64,000 nucleotides of DNA from Polytrichum commune (lineage: Eukaryota; Streptophyta; Polytrichopsida; Polytrichales; Polytrichaceae). Every line of letters begins with the position of its first letter. The stretch's first letter is position 1. Below are positions 11,617 to 23,723 of the stretch, piece after piece. Position numbers and translations under genes: made by a program. The DNA lies in NCBI GenBank assembly GCA_950295325.1, contig OX485809.1, positions 26,412,001 to 26,476,000 of the forward strand, in the 5' to 3' direction. The notes beneath the pieces were generated by a model. It did not search any database. It saw only the letters and a list, made by a program, of their open reading frames with translations, and was not told the origin of the DNA.

Positions 11617-14600
11617 TCAATTGTCTCCTCTAGCCTTCCGAATGTCAGACAGGACAGCATCTCTAAAGAGAACAACATCTGTAGCACCTGAAACCATATG
11701 ATATCCTAGCTCCAGCAATCTTGAGGGTGAATCATTACTTGTGGCAAAACCACCCAAGAAAACTTGTGTTCCCTTCAGCACCCTTTCAGCATTTCTGGAA
11801 AGATGACAAAATGTTTCATTCCCTTCTCAGCCTTGGGTTGAAAGACAATCATTGTCAAACAAACCTTTGTAATCATTGAGAACAGTAATCCTGTAAATTC
11901 AATGTTTCTTCAAAAGCAGCATGCGCTGACTTAGTCACATGTGCAGTCATAGAGGAAGGTAATGACTCTGAAGAGGGAATGTTTGAAGGAGCATACCTGA
12001 GCATTTCTGTGGGTCTCTCATCATTAGGCATTCGCAACAATCCCATATCAGAGCGCAGATCGAGAGGTCCCATTTGAATACAATCGACACCTTCTACAGC
12101 AGCTATTTCAGCTATGTTTTTGGCAGCTTCTTGCGACTCCATCTAAATATAGTTCAACATGTCCAGATCAGTGCCGTGATGGTTAGCAAGTTTTCCTCAT
12201 CAACAAGGCTACTACCAGATCCACAGTACAGTATAGTATTACGATCTAGGTAATGGATGGGAGTAGCCTTGGCATATGTTGAAGTAGACGCCCAACCTAC
12301 CGAACCATGGCAGCATCGAGGTTTGTAATGGGTGCCCACTAAATTAACAATTGTAGTGGTGAGGCCATGGCAAGACATGTGATGACGTGCCTCCTCATAT
12401 CCATTTGGTAATAAGACACATCAGCAAGATCGCTTGGCCTCACCTCTACGGACATGGATCTCAAGGAGTGGATTGTGCTTGATTGAAAGAGGTGGATCCA
12501 CATGTTGTGGATTGTGCTTGGCTGCAAGAAGTGGATCCACATGTTGTGGGTGTCGAAATGGGAAGCATCGGTTAGTTGCTTCCAATTACTTAGATCATGA
12601 ATGGGGTCCAAATAGCAATCAGCTACTGCACACCTATTACTGTGGTTTAGCATTTGGAGTTGAACTCTGCTCTAGCTTTTTACTAAGAGTATCATTTTTG
12701 TCAAGTTATGTTATGTTCCTTAATGTGTATACTATCTATTTATGTTATCTAAGTACATAATTGATATCATCGGTAAAAAGCTATAGCAACATGTAACTCG
12801 AAATGGTAGATCTTAATAATAGGTGCAAAAAGTGCAGTGCTGGAAGGGACCCAACCGCTTTAGAGCACTTGCCCAGTTGCACGAATCAATGAGTCTATAT
12901 CACACATGTCATTCAGCTACTGCTGGGGATAGTTGCGTGTCTAGAGGATTCAAGATACTTATGCAATGAGTTCCTAATGTGGGCCTCATCATTTTAAAAA
13001 TTTTGCAAAGAGAAAATGAACCTCAATTCGAATTGTTGTTAACTGACAAAAGGATGGGTACAGAGAAATGGGTGCAGCTAATTTCCACCTGGCACATGAT
13101 GAGGAGATCATCTTCACAGCGGCTCAAGTATGTTGAATCGAGGCCATACCGAGCAGCTCGAACAATAGGCATTGCGGCTCCCCGTATACCTGCGGGTGGG
13201 TACCTGCATGCCTTCACTGCCGCTCTGGCCTCATCAGCAGTGTTTACCATGGGAATCATGATTCCTGCAGGCCCCATGTCCAAAGCTTTCTTGGCCCAGA
13301 CAGGGTCATTTGCTGGAATACGAATAATTGCAGGAGTGTTGGTGGAAGCCAGCACTTGCAGAATAGAAAGAGTGGCCATGGTGTCTCCAGGACCATGCTC
13401 CATATCCACCACCACAAAGTCGTAGCCCCCCCAACCAAGAATCTCTGCAACAACAGGTGAAAAGCTCACAGAAAATGCTCCATATAGTTGCTCACCATTC
13501 CTCATCCTCTCCTTTAGCGTGCCCTTCCCCTGCAAATCCACATAGAGGTAACAGCCAGACTAAAGGAGACCATTCATCAAAATGAAACAATGTGGTCTGC
13601 CACTACAACCCCCTCTAATAGAAAGGGATCCCAATGTGATATGGGTTTCTTATTAATGGGGGCACTAGAAGCGAAGGAAAAACTAGTATTCTATCGCTCA
13701 TCGGTTTGTTGAATTATGTGAACCAAGGGGAGGAATTGGCACTTGCCGGTGACATGTAGAAAGTTGCCTGTAGCAAGTGCACACATATAAAAGAGAAACC
13801 TTCTTCTAAAGAGGATATCTCCTCTGCACTAGTGCAATCGTCCCAAGTTTACACTTGAGCCCTGTGGCCAGGGAATACCTGACTTGTGGCAACCCCTGGA
13901 TCCCTTGTTATTCCTTTTGGTAATCTTTGTGGCATGGAGAGATGTACCAGTGCATATGAATTGGTGTGGGACCCAACAAACCAGACATACAAACAAACAC
14001 ACAGTTACTAACATTGACCGCCTCATCAACCATAACCACTGAAGCCTGTAGGAAAATGACTCCCAAGTAGATTAGTTACCGCAACACTTAGATCGATTGC
14101 TTGAGAAATGGAATGCGGTTGTGTGTACACATTACAAGGGAGCAACCTTCTTCTAAAGAGGACAATCTTCTCCTTTGCACTAGTGCAATCATCACAAGCT
14201 TGCGCTAGAGCCATGTGGCCGGGGATTATTTCACTTCACCTTTGCCATCTCGTGGATCCCTTGTTTCTTTTCCATTTTGCTCAAATCTTTCCGACATGGG
14301 AGAGGGTACTAGTGCTAATGAATCGATCGAAAGGGGACCCAAGAAACCAGACAGACAGACAGACAGACAGTACGTAACAAATAGAGCACCGCAGAAACCA
14401 TATCCTCTTCTATGCACACCTTCTACTACTCAACTAGTTGGTAAATTCCTTACCCGAGAAACCTAGCACACCAAAATATACACAAAAGTGAAGAAGCAAC
14501 TCCTCCAGTAGCACCCTCCACAATCACTCAGAAAGTGCACGACCAATCATCCAGCCTTTCTACTTTGAGCCACAAAATGGTATCATCTCTCAGCAATGGC

Positions 14601-15396
14601 TGGGGAGTACTTCACTTTTGTCATCATGTGAATCCCTTGTTTTTTGTTCCTTCTGCTATATCTCTTTGGCATGGGAGGGGGGAACTAGTGCTAATAAATC
14701 GATCGATAAGGGACCCAACAAACCAGGCAGACAGACAGACAGATAGGAACAAATGGAGCACCGCAGCAACCATATCCACTTCTATGCACACCTTCTACCA
14801 CTCAACCAGTTGGTAAATTCTTTACCCGAGAAACCTAGCACACTAAAATACCCACAAAATTGAACAAGCAAATCCCTCAGTAGTACCCTCCACAATCACT
14901 CGGAAAGTGCACGATGAATTAATGCAGCCTTTCTACTTTGAGCCACAAAATGGCATCATCTCTCAGCAATGGTAGCCACTCAACCCAATTTCCTGACCCA
15001 CGAAACTTAATCCCGAAGAAATGTGAACAAGCAATTCATCGAGTAGCACCCTCACGATCCGTCTAGACATAGAGGATGTAAGTATCCGCGATCAATCGGA
15101 AATAATTGCGAAAACAAGAAGTAAGCATTCCCCTGGGTGAAATCTGTGCTTACCGACGCTGTTGTGGTCGTCATATTCGATGATGCATTCGCCTGTACGA
15201 CCTGCGTGGCCGTTCTGCGAAACTTTCTGATCTGCGGAGTCCAAATGGGTGATGGAGAGTGGGAAGGAGAAGAAGCACGGGGGCAAGGGCGGAGCAGCAT
15301 AGAAGGTCGAAGGCCGAGCGCATTGTTAGGGATCCGGGCGGACACTCCGACAGCCATGGACGAAAAGCATCGTGAGTGCAACATCATCATCGACAT
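11617..15396 (-). CDS. HpcH/HpaI aldolase/citrate lyase family protein, organelle-targeted
   Basis: Belongs to the class II pyruvate aldolase fold (HpaI-type 2-keto-3-deoxy acid aldolases); the plant substrate is not established. Four exons on the minus strand join in phase: 15396-15154, 13529-13089, 12142-11997 and 11794-11617 (TGA), giving 335 aa. Residues 1-80 look like a transit peptide (Ser/Arg/Pro-rich, few acids). The catalytic domain shows KERMRNGEQLYGAF, the FVVVDMEHGPGD motif with the catalytic His, MIPMVNTADEAR, the CQ-MES motif supplying the metal-binding Glu (the exon 2/3 junction falls between Gln and Met), and QMGPLDLR with the metal-binding Asp. The C-terminus has GGFATSND and GYHMVSGATDVVLFRDA, as in other plant homologues. 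Introns are about 1.6 kb, 0.95 kb and 0.2 kb; the first contains a tandem repeat array. Confidence 0.92.
13800..14975. repeat. Tandem array of about 372-bp units in intron 1 of the aldolase-family gene
   Basis: Three decayed units plus a partial fourth. Anchors recur: CTTCTTCTAAAGAGGA at about 13801 and 14149; ACCCAASAAACCAGRCAGACAGAC at about 13972, 14338 and 14712; and the near-identical 34-bp TGAGCCACAAAATGG block at 14567 and 14939, a spacing of 372 bp. Each unit includes a short (CAGA)n tract. The array lies wholly inside the intron. Confidence 0.85.
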
Positions 15397-17177
15397 CGCA
15401 GAAAATTCCTTTGTTGGTTTTCCGTCTCGACTCTTCTGCCAACAACTGCCTTATTGTCGGCACAGTAGTTCCGAACTATAAGTTAAACCTCTTCCAATAA
15501 TCCTTTGCGGTGGTACTTAAACCCAGCTCGAGGAGCCCACCGTATATCATCCGGCCGAAGATTCTCAAAATCATGAAGGCAAACAAACAAAATGCGTGCA
15601 AGTCTAATGTTAGTAAAATCAACTAATCCGAATCAAATGGCGACAAATTTTGTATGATTTCTGCGCCCCCCAACTCCATAGAAGATTGCATTTGTAGTTT
15701 GAAGCTAGAAATCTTGGCGAATGAAGACAAAGACAGACTTGTTATTAGCTTCAAAATTCAGTGATCTGTCATAGGAAATGCACCTCAATATGAATCTCAG
15801 AACCATATGGAAGAAGCGCTATAGGATCAGTTTCCAGGGGAATGGAGAAAACACATGCGAGTCATGAACCAATCCCCACTCTGCAGAAGTCAAGACCTAC
15901 ACCACACTAATAAGGCGCATTATTCTACTGAAGTGTGAAGAAATTAAGCTCATAGCCACTGATGAGGGGTTTTGATTCGAGTCCCACAAAAGCTAGGCTA
16001 ATCTGTGATGACATTCATGGCTCCCAAGAGCCGTTTACTTATTTTGCATATATGTGAACTTCATATATTCTGACATCCCAAGATTGATAAGGAAGGGCGC
16101 ATGTAACACTGACACACTGAACCCTGATGAGTTTTGTGCTGGAAGCCCATGGGCAACTAAAACATGCCAAAAAGTCGATTTCTACTGCATACAGCACAGC
16201 AGGTGGCCACATTTGAATGGTCGGGTCCAACAGGTGACCTTACTCATCTCAAATTACATTTGCCATCCCACAAACAGAATTAAGTATGTATGAAAGTGTG
16301 ATGTGGTTCTCATTGAACTGCATTGCAACTTTTGAGATACAATAGGCCACAGCTATCCTATCAGATGCCCAAGAAATCATATACACTTGGATATCCTATC
16401 AAGACGATTCAATGTCTTGTCCAGAACAATACGCTCCTATGAGGTGGAAGGTGAAAAGTGAACTTAGATCATCTCATGCAAGGAGCACTGGACTTGCACT
16501 CTATTAACCCTATATTTATCCTTAAAGGGGAACGCCTAACAGAAGGCACCGCAAATAAATCCATTGCCACACCTGACATACACAAAATTCACTAAAAGTC
16601 ACTGCTACAACCAAGCTTGCACCTGGATACCTGATTTATGCACCAATCTGCTGCTACCTACCAACCTTTTAAATGTAACTTACAGTTAGAAAAGCACCAA
16701 AGGCTCTCAGTGAAACCTTCAGGTTCAAAGATCTGCGTAACTTCAAACTTCATATTCCTCCCTGACACTAAAGTAGGGGTAAGTTTTCACCGAGCTTCAG
16801 CAGAAACTGGCAATTCTAAGCTTCAATTGATTATTTACTTACTTGGATCAAACCCATTCCATCCAGGTTAAAACCAGAATGGAGCCTAGGGCTGGTTGCT
16901 ATTGCTTCACCGCTAGCAATCATATAGCTTAAATTCCAGGTTTTAAAAACATCGGGTTGTGGGTTATGTAATGCTGCTGTCATCCAACCTTTCCTGAAGC
17001 TGGCTTGCAACCTTCACATCCTTTGCTTCATCCTTCTCTGGTTGGGGAACCAGTTGTCACTAACAACTGACAAACAGACACCATTTGATTGCATTTGAAG
17101 AGAGCAGACTTGAAAAATCATAACATGAAACCAATGACAGTGGCCACCGGTGATTTTGAGGAGTTTTGCCAGTTCCT
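15397..17177. other. Between the aldolase-family promoter and the VAMP71 3' end
   Basis: Holds the promoter and 5' UTR of the aldolase-family gene (first 200-300 bp) and, at its right end, the VAMP71 3' UTR. Open frames at 16054-16293 and 16638-16871 show no recognisable domain. Confidence 0.4.
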
Positions 17178-18699
17178 TCATGAACGGCAGCCTTTCAAGA
17201 AAATTCCTCCACAAAAGAAAGAGATGATAATGTAGAGCAGAACCACAATGAGACAAGTCAAAGTTGCCCTGCAAAACAAAAACATGAAGTAGATCTTTCA
17301 GTTGCACGAAAAGTTACTGCTTTCAACATAAACAGCAGCACATTTTTTTCCAACTCCCCACTACCGTACTTGACATATCAAATTGCCCACCAACCCCCTT
17401 ATAGAGGCACCATATACCTCAACTTCCATGAATGTAAATCCACAAACTGCAATCTCCTAGTAAAACTTTGTATCAAACAAAAATACAAAGCCCAAGGCAG
17501 CTCCCAACATTCACTTAGAATGAAAAAATAGTCACCAACAGAAAAAAGCTCTCAATTGAGACAAGAACTTACAAAAGCTTGGCATTTTTAATCCACATAG
17601 CTTGCCGTAGTCTTCGAGACTGCTTCTTGAAACGGAATGTGTTGTCTTGAATAGTGGAAGTCTTATCAACCAACAACTCAATGCGATCTCCCCTCTCCAG
17701 CACCTTATCAATGTTCTCAACCATTACAGCTCGAACCTGTTCCAAAAAGCTTCTAAGGTCAGAAAACTTTGCAGAAATTAAGATCAGACAGTCAACAGAG
17801 CCCAACCAAATATAAGATCATGTTGTTCCATGCAGTATCTGGCATGACAAACAGTTACTAAATTAGCAAGAAGGGGGAGCACATCATCGTATAACATAAT
17901 GGAAGGACTCTGGGAAATTCTGCCGATATTGTAATCTAGCATACCTCAGCAATCTCTCCTTTTACTCGGTTGATAGCATCAGCATTAGGATTGCTGGAGA
18001 AGTACTCCATCTGCTGGTGCAGAACTCTTGAAAATTCATCATTCATTGCATAGGCAAGGGCAGTATTTGCAACACGCCCATAGGTTTTCATGAACCTCAT
18101 ATGGATATCCTCCAGATAAGCAAAGGGAATTCGTCCTGCATGAAAAACCGTCAAGAGACTTTAAACTGTGAACTTCACACATGAATCATACAATCGTGTC
18201 CAATGAGCCTATTTGTAAATGAAGATAACTACACACTGCTCAAAAAGATTAATCATCGAGACAACGGACATCTAGCAACAAACAGCTTTGACAAACAGAT
18301 GAAACCCTAATTGTTCGGATTTTAAACAATTTGCATAAAGTTAAAACCTACTTAAAAGATGCGATATGAGGAACCAATTAAATCGAGATGCTTCGATTGT
18401 TCCACGATCTGACAATCCCTGACAATTTCTGATCACAAATGCCCTGTATGCAGAAGTAGGATAATCAGGTCTGATATCTTACTGCCGAAGGTGTCACTGG
18501 CCATGCAAAGAAACGTCAAACCCTCAGCCTTCATAATATGGAAAATATGGCGGTCTTGAGAATACGAGACACGGCTGTCTCCTCCTGCAGGCAACTTCTC
18601 CAGAATGCGCCGTGCAATGGTGCTCGCATTTCCTGACGCAGCACTAAATTCCGCGAGGACCACCGTACCTCTGGCCACCAGCGCATAGAGGATCGTCAT
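17178..18699 (-). CDS. VAMP714: VAMP71-group longin R-SNARE (VAMP711-714 type)
   Basis: A tail-anchored R-SNARE for fusion at late endosomes and vacuole, where it pairs with Qa, Qb and Qc SNAREs. Four coding exons join in phase: 18699-18483, 18135-17945, 17736-17573 and 17268-17178 (TGA), giving 220 aa, the usual family length. The longin domain (residues 1-110) opens with ILYALVARGTVVLAEFS and contains FGRRIPFAYLEDI. The SNARE motif follows, with KVLERGDRIELL carrying the zero-layer Arg, then a Trp and a single C-terminal membrane anchor of about 20 hydrophobic residues before KGCRS. The NTFRFKKQSRRLR stretch points to the VAMP71 group rather than VAMP72. An acceptor at 18726/18727 shows a 5' UTR intron upstream of the ATG. 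The symbol gives the nearest Arabidopsis-type member; assignment within 711-714 is tentative. Confidence 0.93.
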
Positions 18700-19250
18700 T
18701 TTCTCAAACGCGTTGCCTGCCTTCCCCTGTAACAGAAAGAACAACATTCAAATTCACACCATAGGAGTCATCGAAAACACAGCAAATACACCACCTAGGC
18801 CAGGTTAACCCTTCCGAATCCCACAGTCCTAAAACTGAAGGACAATGATGCAATTTCTTCACCGGGATAATTCACTTCTGTTCTAAAAACTCCATGCTAC
18901 CTATCCAAGCAATTCCACACACACATGCATCACATCTGCATATTTTCTTACTATGCCACCGACACACGGAGCATAGAGGGACTGACCGAGCAATTCGTCA
19001 GGAAACAAATTCGCAAGCACGTGATGCACACACCACCAAGACACGAGGACTTAATCTACTGCAGAGCACCGGATCGAGATTCGCAGGTGGTGGAGAGGGA
19101 GGTGCAGCGAGGGCGAGAGATGGCGTGGCGGAGGAGGGCACGCAATCCCAGAGCCCGTACAAGAATGAAGAGCGAAAACGGGGGAGCTAGGGTTTGGAAC
19201 GCAAGAAGGAGCTTCAAAGCGAAAGGAAGGGATAGGTGCATAGCTTGCTA
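18700..19250 (-). promoter_or_regulatory. 5' UTR, 5' UTR intron and promoter of VAMP71
   Basis: The minus strand has a good acceptor (TGTTACAG) ending at 18727, 27 nt before the ATG, so a non-coding first exon must lie upstream, probably around 19050-19200 where the sequence is pyrimidine-rich. A telo-box-like AAACCCTAG lies at 19187-19195 on the minus strand, common near plant housekeeping gene starts. The exact upstream donor is unresolved. Confidence 0.5.
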
Positions 19251-22071
19251 GGTGGAATAGGTGCTAGTTCGGAGATTCCACGTAGGCTTGCTTACTTGGC
19301 AGCACTACGTGTCATGCGCCAGCTCATCAAATTTGAAAGTCAGCTCACCCATTGGTTCCCACCCACTTTTGAATAAGGTTGAGGCATCTGTAACCGATAG
19401 AATAAAGAGAGTTTGCATCTGTTCAGCCTGAGGAGTAATAGCAGGGGATTATTTTTCTTGCAAAAAGAAAAAGATTCTAAGGAGAACGCAATTTCATTTT
19501 TCCCATGAATATGGAACTTGCTACAAATTTTGAAGTGGTCAAGGTTACTGAACACATAATCAATCTCTAGGTTCATCCATAACCACTAAATTAAATGCTA
19601 ATTTATAGTTATAATAATTGTCAAAACTCTTATGAGAGTAACCAATCACAAGCCACCATCACATAAACCATAACTTCGTTCACCTAAAAAAACATAGACC
19701 GATAATAAATACCATCCATGTTGGCATTACAAGTGCCCTAGTGAGGATATATATGGACTTGGTCCACTATGGATGCCTCGACCTTGGGTGAAGGGCAAAG
19801 AGGGAATCTATGACCGAGGAGCTCCAACTGCTAGTTACATATGAGCCAGTTAAGTTTGAGAAATCACTAGTTCAAGTTTGGCAAGGTTTTTGGCAAATTC
19901 TCGATTGTTTTAGATGGACATTTATCTTACATCAACAACAACACACAATAAATAAATAAATAAATACGAAGGAAATCAACATATAACTAAGTTGGACTTT
20001 GAAATACTTGGATATTGATCATTTTTGCCCAAATTCTCTTTTTTCACTGGAGGGGATTCTTGCATTTGAGTGTATCTTAAATCTCATTTTTTCTAGCAAA
20101 AATGTCACCAAATAGAGGTTACTTCTTGAAACATTCAACAACGTAATTCGATTCTAGAATTACATAACATTATTCAGCTGCATGGTTGTGTTTTGTTTTA
20201 TATTTAGCATATGACATGGACCTTCACTATCTTACCTTCATGGGAAGAGACTTAGAAATAGGAAGAAATTGACGCTACTACGAGTAATGAATAATTTTTA
20301 TTTATTTTGATACAAATTAAAAAAAATCAATTGCAAGAGAGGTCAAGTAAGAATGATGAATAACGCTAGTATAATTAGTAAGAATATTTTGAATAGTGTT
20401 GGCATTTTTAGTAGCCTCACCTCCAAAAAGTATTGCCATGTAGGCATCCATGTCGTACTTGGGACTTAGGAGTTGGAAACCCATGTGAAGTGGGTCTCAA
20501 CGTCCATGCTCTCAACAACTGAGATTGCACAGATTGACCTCAAGTGACTTGAGACTTGGGACCATGTTTGAAAGGCCCCTTAGGATAACGTACATTAAGT
20601 AGAACACATTATACCTCATACCTTATACAAACTTACAAAATATGAAATATTTTATAAATGTAAACAATTGAAGGTGTTTGTACCTTGAATATTGTTGGGT
20701 CTAGCTTTTTAAACATACTTAATAATGTTGTTAGGTCAATGAAAGTCTAAGTATTATTACAATTCGACATTTAAGCAAATGAATGACATCCAATATTGAT
20801 GACACTGGGTCCCTTTGCAAACTTTAATGTTTCACCCCTATCTTCCCAACTCTCAACAAAATTTAAATATGACATGGGCAAGAATGCAGAGGGCTTGCAC
20901 TCATTTACTTCAACCACTGTCAAAGTATTATTAGCTAATACATCCAAAACCTCAACCCTAAACCCTATTCTCATGTGGCTCATTGTGTAGTAATTCCAAT
21001 GGTCATCAACATGGAACACGATTCCACGTTGGCATGTATTCACAATATATGCATGAGTATGAAATGTTAAAGAATTGCAAATCATAAATAATAACTCACA
21101 AAATTAACAATAATAATTATGTTATTATTATGTTATTATAATAATATTATAATAAACAATTCAACGCACTTACCTTCAACCTTTCTTCATTGTATGCCTC
21201 ATCATATTTCATAAACTGCTTGTCTTTCAATTTGCATTGATTATTCTTTGTTGCATACTCAAACAAGCCAACAATACAGTAGAATTACAGTAAGACGGGG
21301 CTACGGTGACCATTTACTTTCATCCCATGTTCAAAAGGAACAAATGCGTCATTGAGGAGGGAAATAGCAACTCTTATTCCAGTTTTGTTGAAAGTATTTC
21401 CCCAACAATATTGGGAATGTCTTTGGTGAGTTTCTTAGCCAATAATGCCAATTGTATTCTTGCCAATGGAATCCAGACTGTACCATATTTGATCTCTTTC
21501 CAAGTTGACTTCAAACTTTGGCATCATGAATAAAGGATGCATGATGTTGTCATTTCCATCTAGATCAACAAACACAAGTATGCAATGTACCAAAACCTTA
21601 AACGTAATCACTACATCCATCACGAAGCAGTGAGTTTCCATGTGGGCAGCTCACGCACCATATTATAGTGGGAATAAGGACAAACCCGCCCAAATGTAGA
21701 TGGAATTTGGTGGGGATGTTCTCAGTTGAAATCTCCCTTCGTGTTGTCACATTTTCCTCCCATCTATCATAGGATTTGACATCAAAATAGTCCACCAAAG
21801 AATTTAAGCCACATGCTCGCACACATCACATTGTTAGTATTGCAATGTTGACTTTGTGTAATTCCATAATGTCACATGCTACACTAATTCTCTATTGTCA
21901 TGCATCCATGTTAACATCACAAACCTCCTTGAAATCATGTGCACTTTGGTTGCCACAAGTGCAATATAAGGGAGAGTGGAGTGGATTGCCTAAAGTCTAG
22001 TGGGCGAGCGGTCTACATGGAAACCAACCCTAGTTCCCCATGGTGCACTCTCCTCATGCCTTAAGTATTAC
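19251..22071. other. Intergenic, AT-rich, with old dispersed repeats
   Basis: No gene recognised. The block at about 20220-20420 (around GGGAAGAGACTTAGAAATAGG and AGAAATTGACGC) has a relative at about 33390-33500. A short (AAAT)n tract lies at about 19948-19968. Minus-strand frames at 20771-21085 and 21435-21822 have no recognisable domain. Confidence 0.4.
21725..21975. repeat. Dispersed repeat, second copy at 29063-29325
   Basis: About 250 bp run in parallel with the region just upstream of the SPC22 promoter. Shared landmarks are CTCCCTYSTTGTTGTCACATTTYCCTCCC, CACCAAAGAATT, TGTGCACTTTGGTTGC and a closing ATATWAGGGAG. Similarity is roughly 80 percent by eye. Neither copy has coding capacity. 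Confidence 0.7.
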
Positions 22072-22074
22072 TTA

Positions 22075-23172
22075 GGGCCACTTCCCACACGAGCCAAGAG
22101 CCATGACTATGAAATTGAGAGTCCAAAAGAAAGTGTCCAAAGGCTGTCCCAATACATCTCCAAAATCATGCAGTGTGGTCACGGATCCTCAAGTGTAGTG
22201 TGAAGTCATATGTGACCGGGTCCTCAACCAAATGCTATTTCAATGAATTTCTATTAATGTGGGTCCTCACACATGATAAAATCAAATAAATCAACAGTTG
22301 TGAGAATTCAGAGTGTCATGGTCTCCCAATTTTGTGTTAGGGCCACTTCACACACAAGGCTGAAGGCCCTTGACCATGGCAATGTAAGAGCTCTCATTGG
22401 TCGAAAAGGCGGAGACCGTCCAAGTTCACTTCACACTAGGAGGTGAAGGCCTAAAGGCCCAAAGAAAAGTTCGTGGATGAAAAGTCTACATGGAGTCCTA
22501 CATGGCTAGTTGTGGATAAGGGTGCATGGTCTACCGGAATTTGCGTCAGACCCACCTCCAAGAGGTGGGCTTGACGCAAATTTCGGGAGACCATGACTTT
22601 TTTTAAAAAAAAATTCCAGCAGGACAGATTTCAGGACAGACTGCATGGCAGATTCCAGGACAGATTCTAGGACAAACAAACACCACCAAGTAGTTATCTT
22701 AAATTGATAAACTTGGAGACATATTATATTAAACCAAATCCTCCCCTCTTTTTCCGCCAACAAAATATGCGATGGTCCCGCAACATGGTTCATTCTCACT
22801 TCACACTATGCTTGAGGGCCAAAGACTACATAAAATGGCTTTCCCAACACCCATGGTACGGCCTTTGGATGAGAGTCAAGGGTCCTCATCATTACAAGGT
22901 CACGGCTCTTGGCTCATGTGTGAAGTGGCCCTTAGGCCTACCTCCAAGAGGTGGTTTTTGAAAATAATCCAAGTGACCATGATCCATTCAATGCCATGTA
23001 GGAATCCATGTAGACTTTACATGTAGACTTTACATCCATCTTGCATTCACATACTCCGTTGGTCCCTCAAGCGTAGTGTGAAGTGAACTTGGACCGGCTT
23101 CGCCTTTTCCACCAATGACAGTGCTTGAAGTGTAAAGGTCACGGGCTCTCAGTCTCGTGTGTGAAGTGGCCC
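22075..23172. mobile_element. PIF/Harbinger-like MITE H4, interrupted by a second copy
   Basis: Starts with GGGCCACTTC and ends with GAAGTGGCCC, flanked by TTA on both sides (22072-22074 and 23173-23175). Removing the nested element (22340-22931) and one TTA leaves 503 bp, essentially the length of the uninterrupted copy at 31717-32220. TIR and TTA duplication fit Tourist-like, PIF/Harbinger-type MITEs. It lies inverted relative to the 31.7-kb copy and ends about 550 bp upstream of the next gene's ATG. Confidence 0.88.
22340..22931. mobile_element. PIF/Harbinger-like MITE H5, nested inside H4
   Basis: A 592-bp copy of the same family with TIRs GGGCCACTTCACACA, flanked by TTA on both sides (22337-22339 and 22932-22934). 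Host sequence continues exactly across the site. Its centre holds an extra segment: a hairpin at about 22538-22583 (CCACCTCCAAGAGGTGG core) and several GGACAGATTCCA-like short repeats at 22618-22680, absent from the other copies. Confidence 0.88.
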
Positions 23173-23723
23173 TTATTGATACTCGGGCCCAAGCCAGGTA
23201 ACCGCAAGGTAGAGGGCGTGTGGTGGAATGCTCCAAAGTGCCTGCGCCTAGGTGGCGGAACATAGGGACCCCAAAGCCGTGCATCTCTCGTTGTGTTGTG
23301 CATCTCTCCTTCCTTCCGAGACCTTCTTATCCGCTTCCGCTTCTTCTTCCTCTTCCTCCTCCTCGCACAATTACTTGGGTTCCGTGAACGCATTTGTAAG
23401 TCGCCTCTGGCAGGATTGCACGTCCGCATCCCCTGACATTGTGATTGTGTGATTTTGTTGCGCTGTTTTCTCGTTGCGGTGGTGGAGGAGGTTGAGTTTG
23501 GCATGGCTTAAACCCCTGGGGTGCAGGGGCATCGGGGTTTATGGGCGGTGAGCTAGGGTTTTGGAAGGTTTAGGGGGATGAAAATTGGGAGTATTGGCGC
23601 GTAGGAGCAGGAATTGGTTGTAGAGTGAATTTTGAGAGGTGGATTTGGAGGAGGGAAGTTGCAGTAGGTTGGTTGGGGCGTATATTTTGGAGCCGAATTC
23701 GGAGAGGGTGCACATCGTAAAAC

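Noticed and set aside
12434-12760. Open frames on both strands inside intron 2 of the aldolase-family gene
   Set aside because: Frames arise from a short direct repeat (GTGGATCCACATGTTGTGG) and a decayed element copy; no domain.
16638-16871. 77-codon plus-strand frame near the VAMP71 3' end
   Set aside because: Antisense to the probable VAMP71 3' UTR and without any motif.
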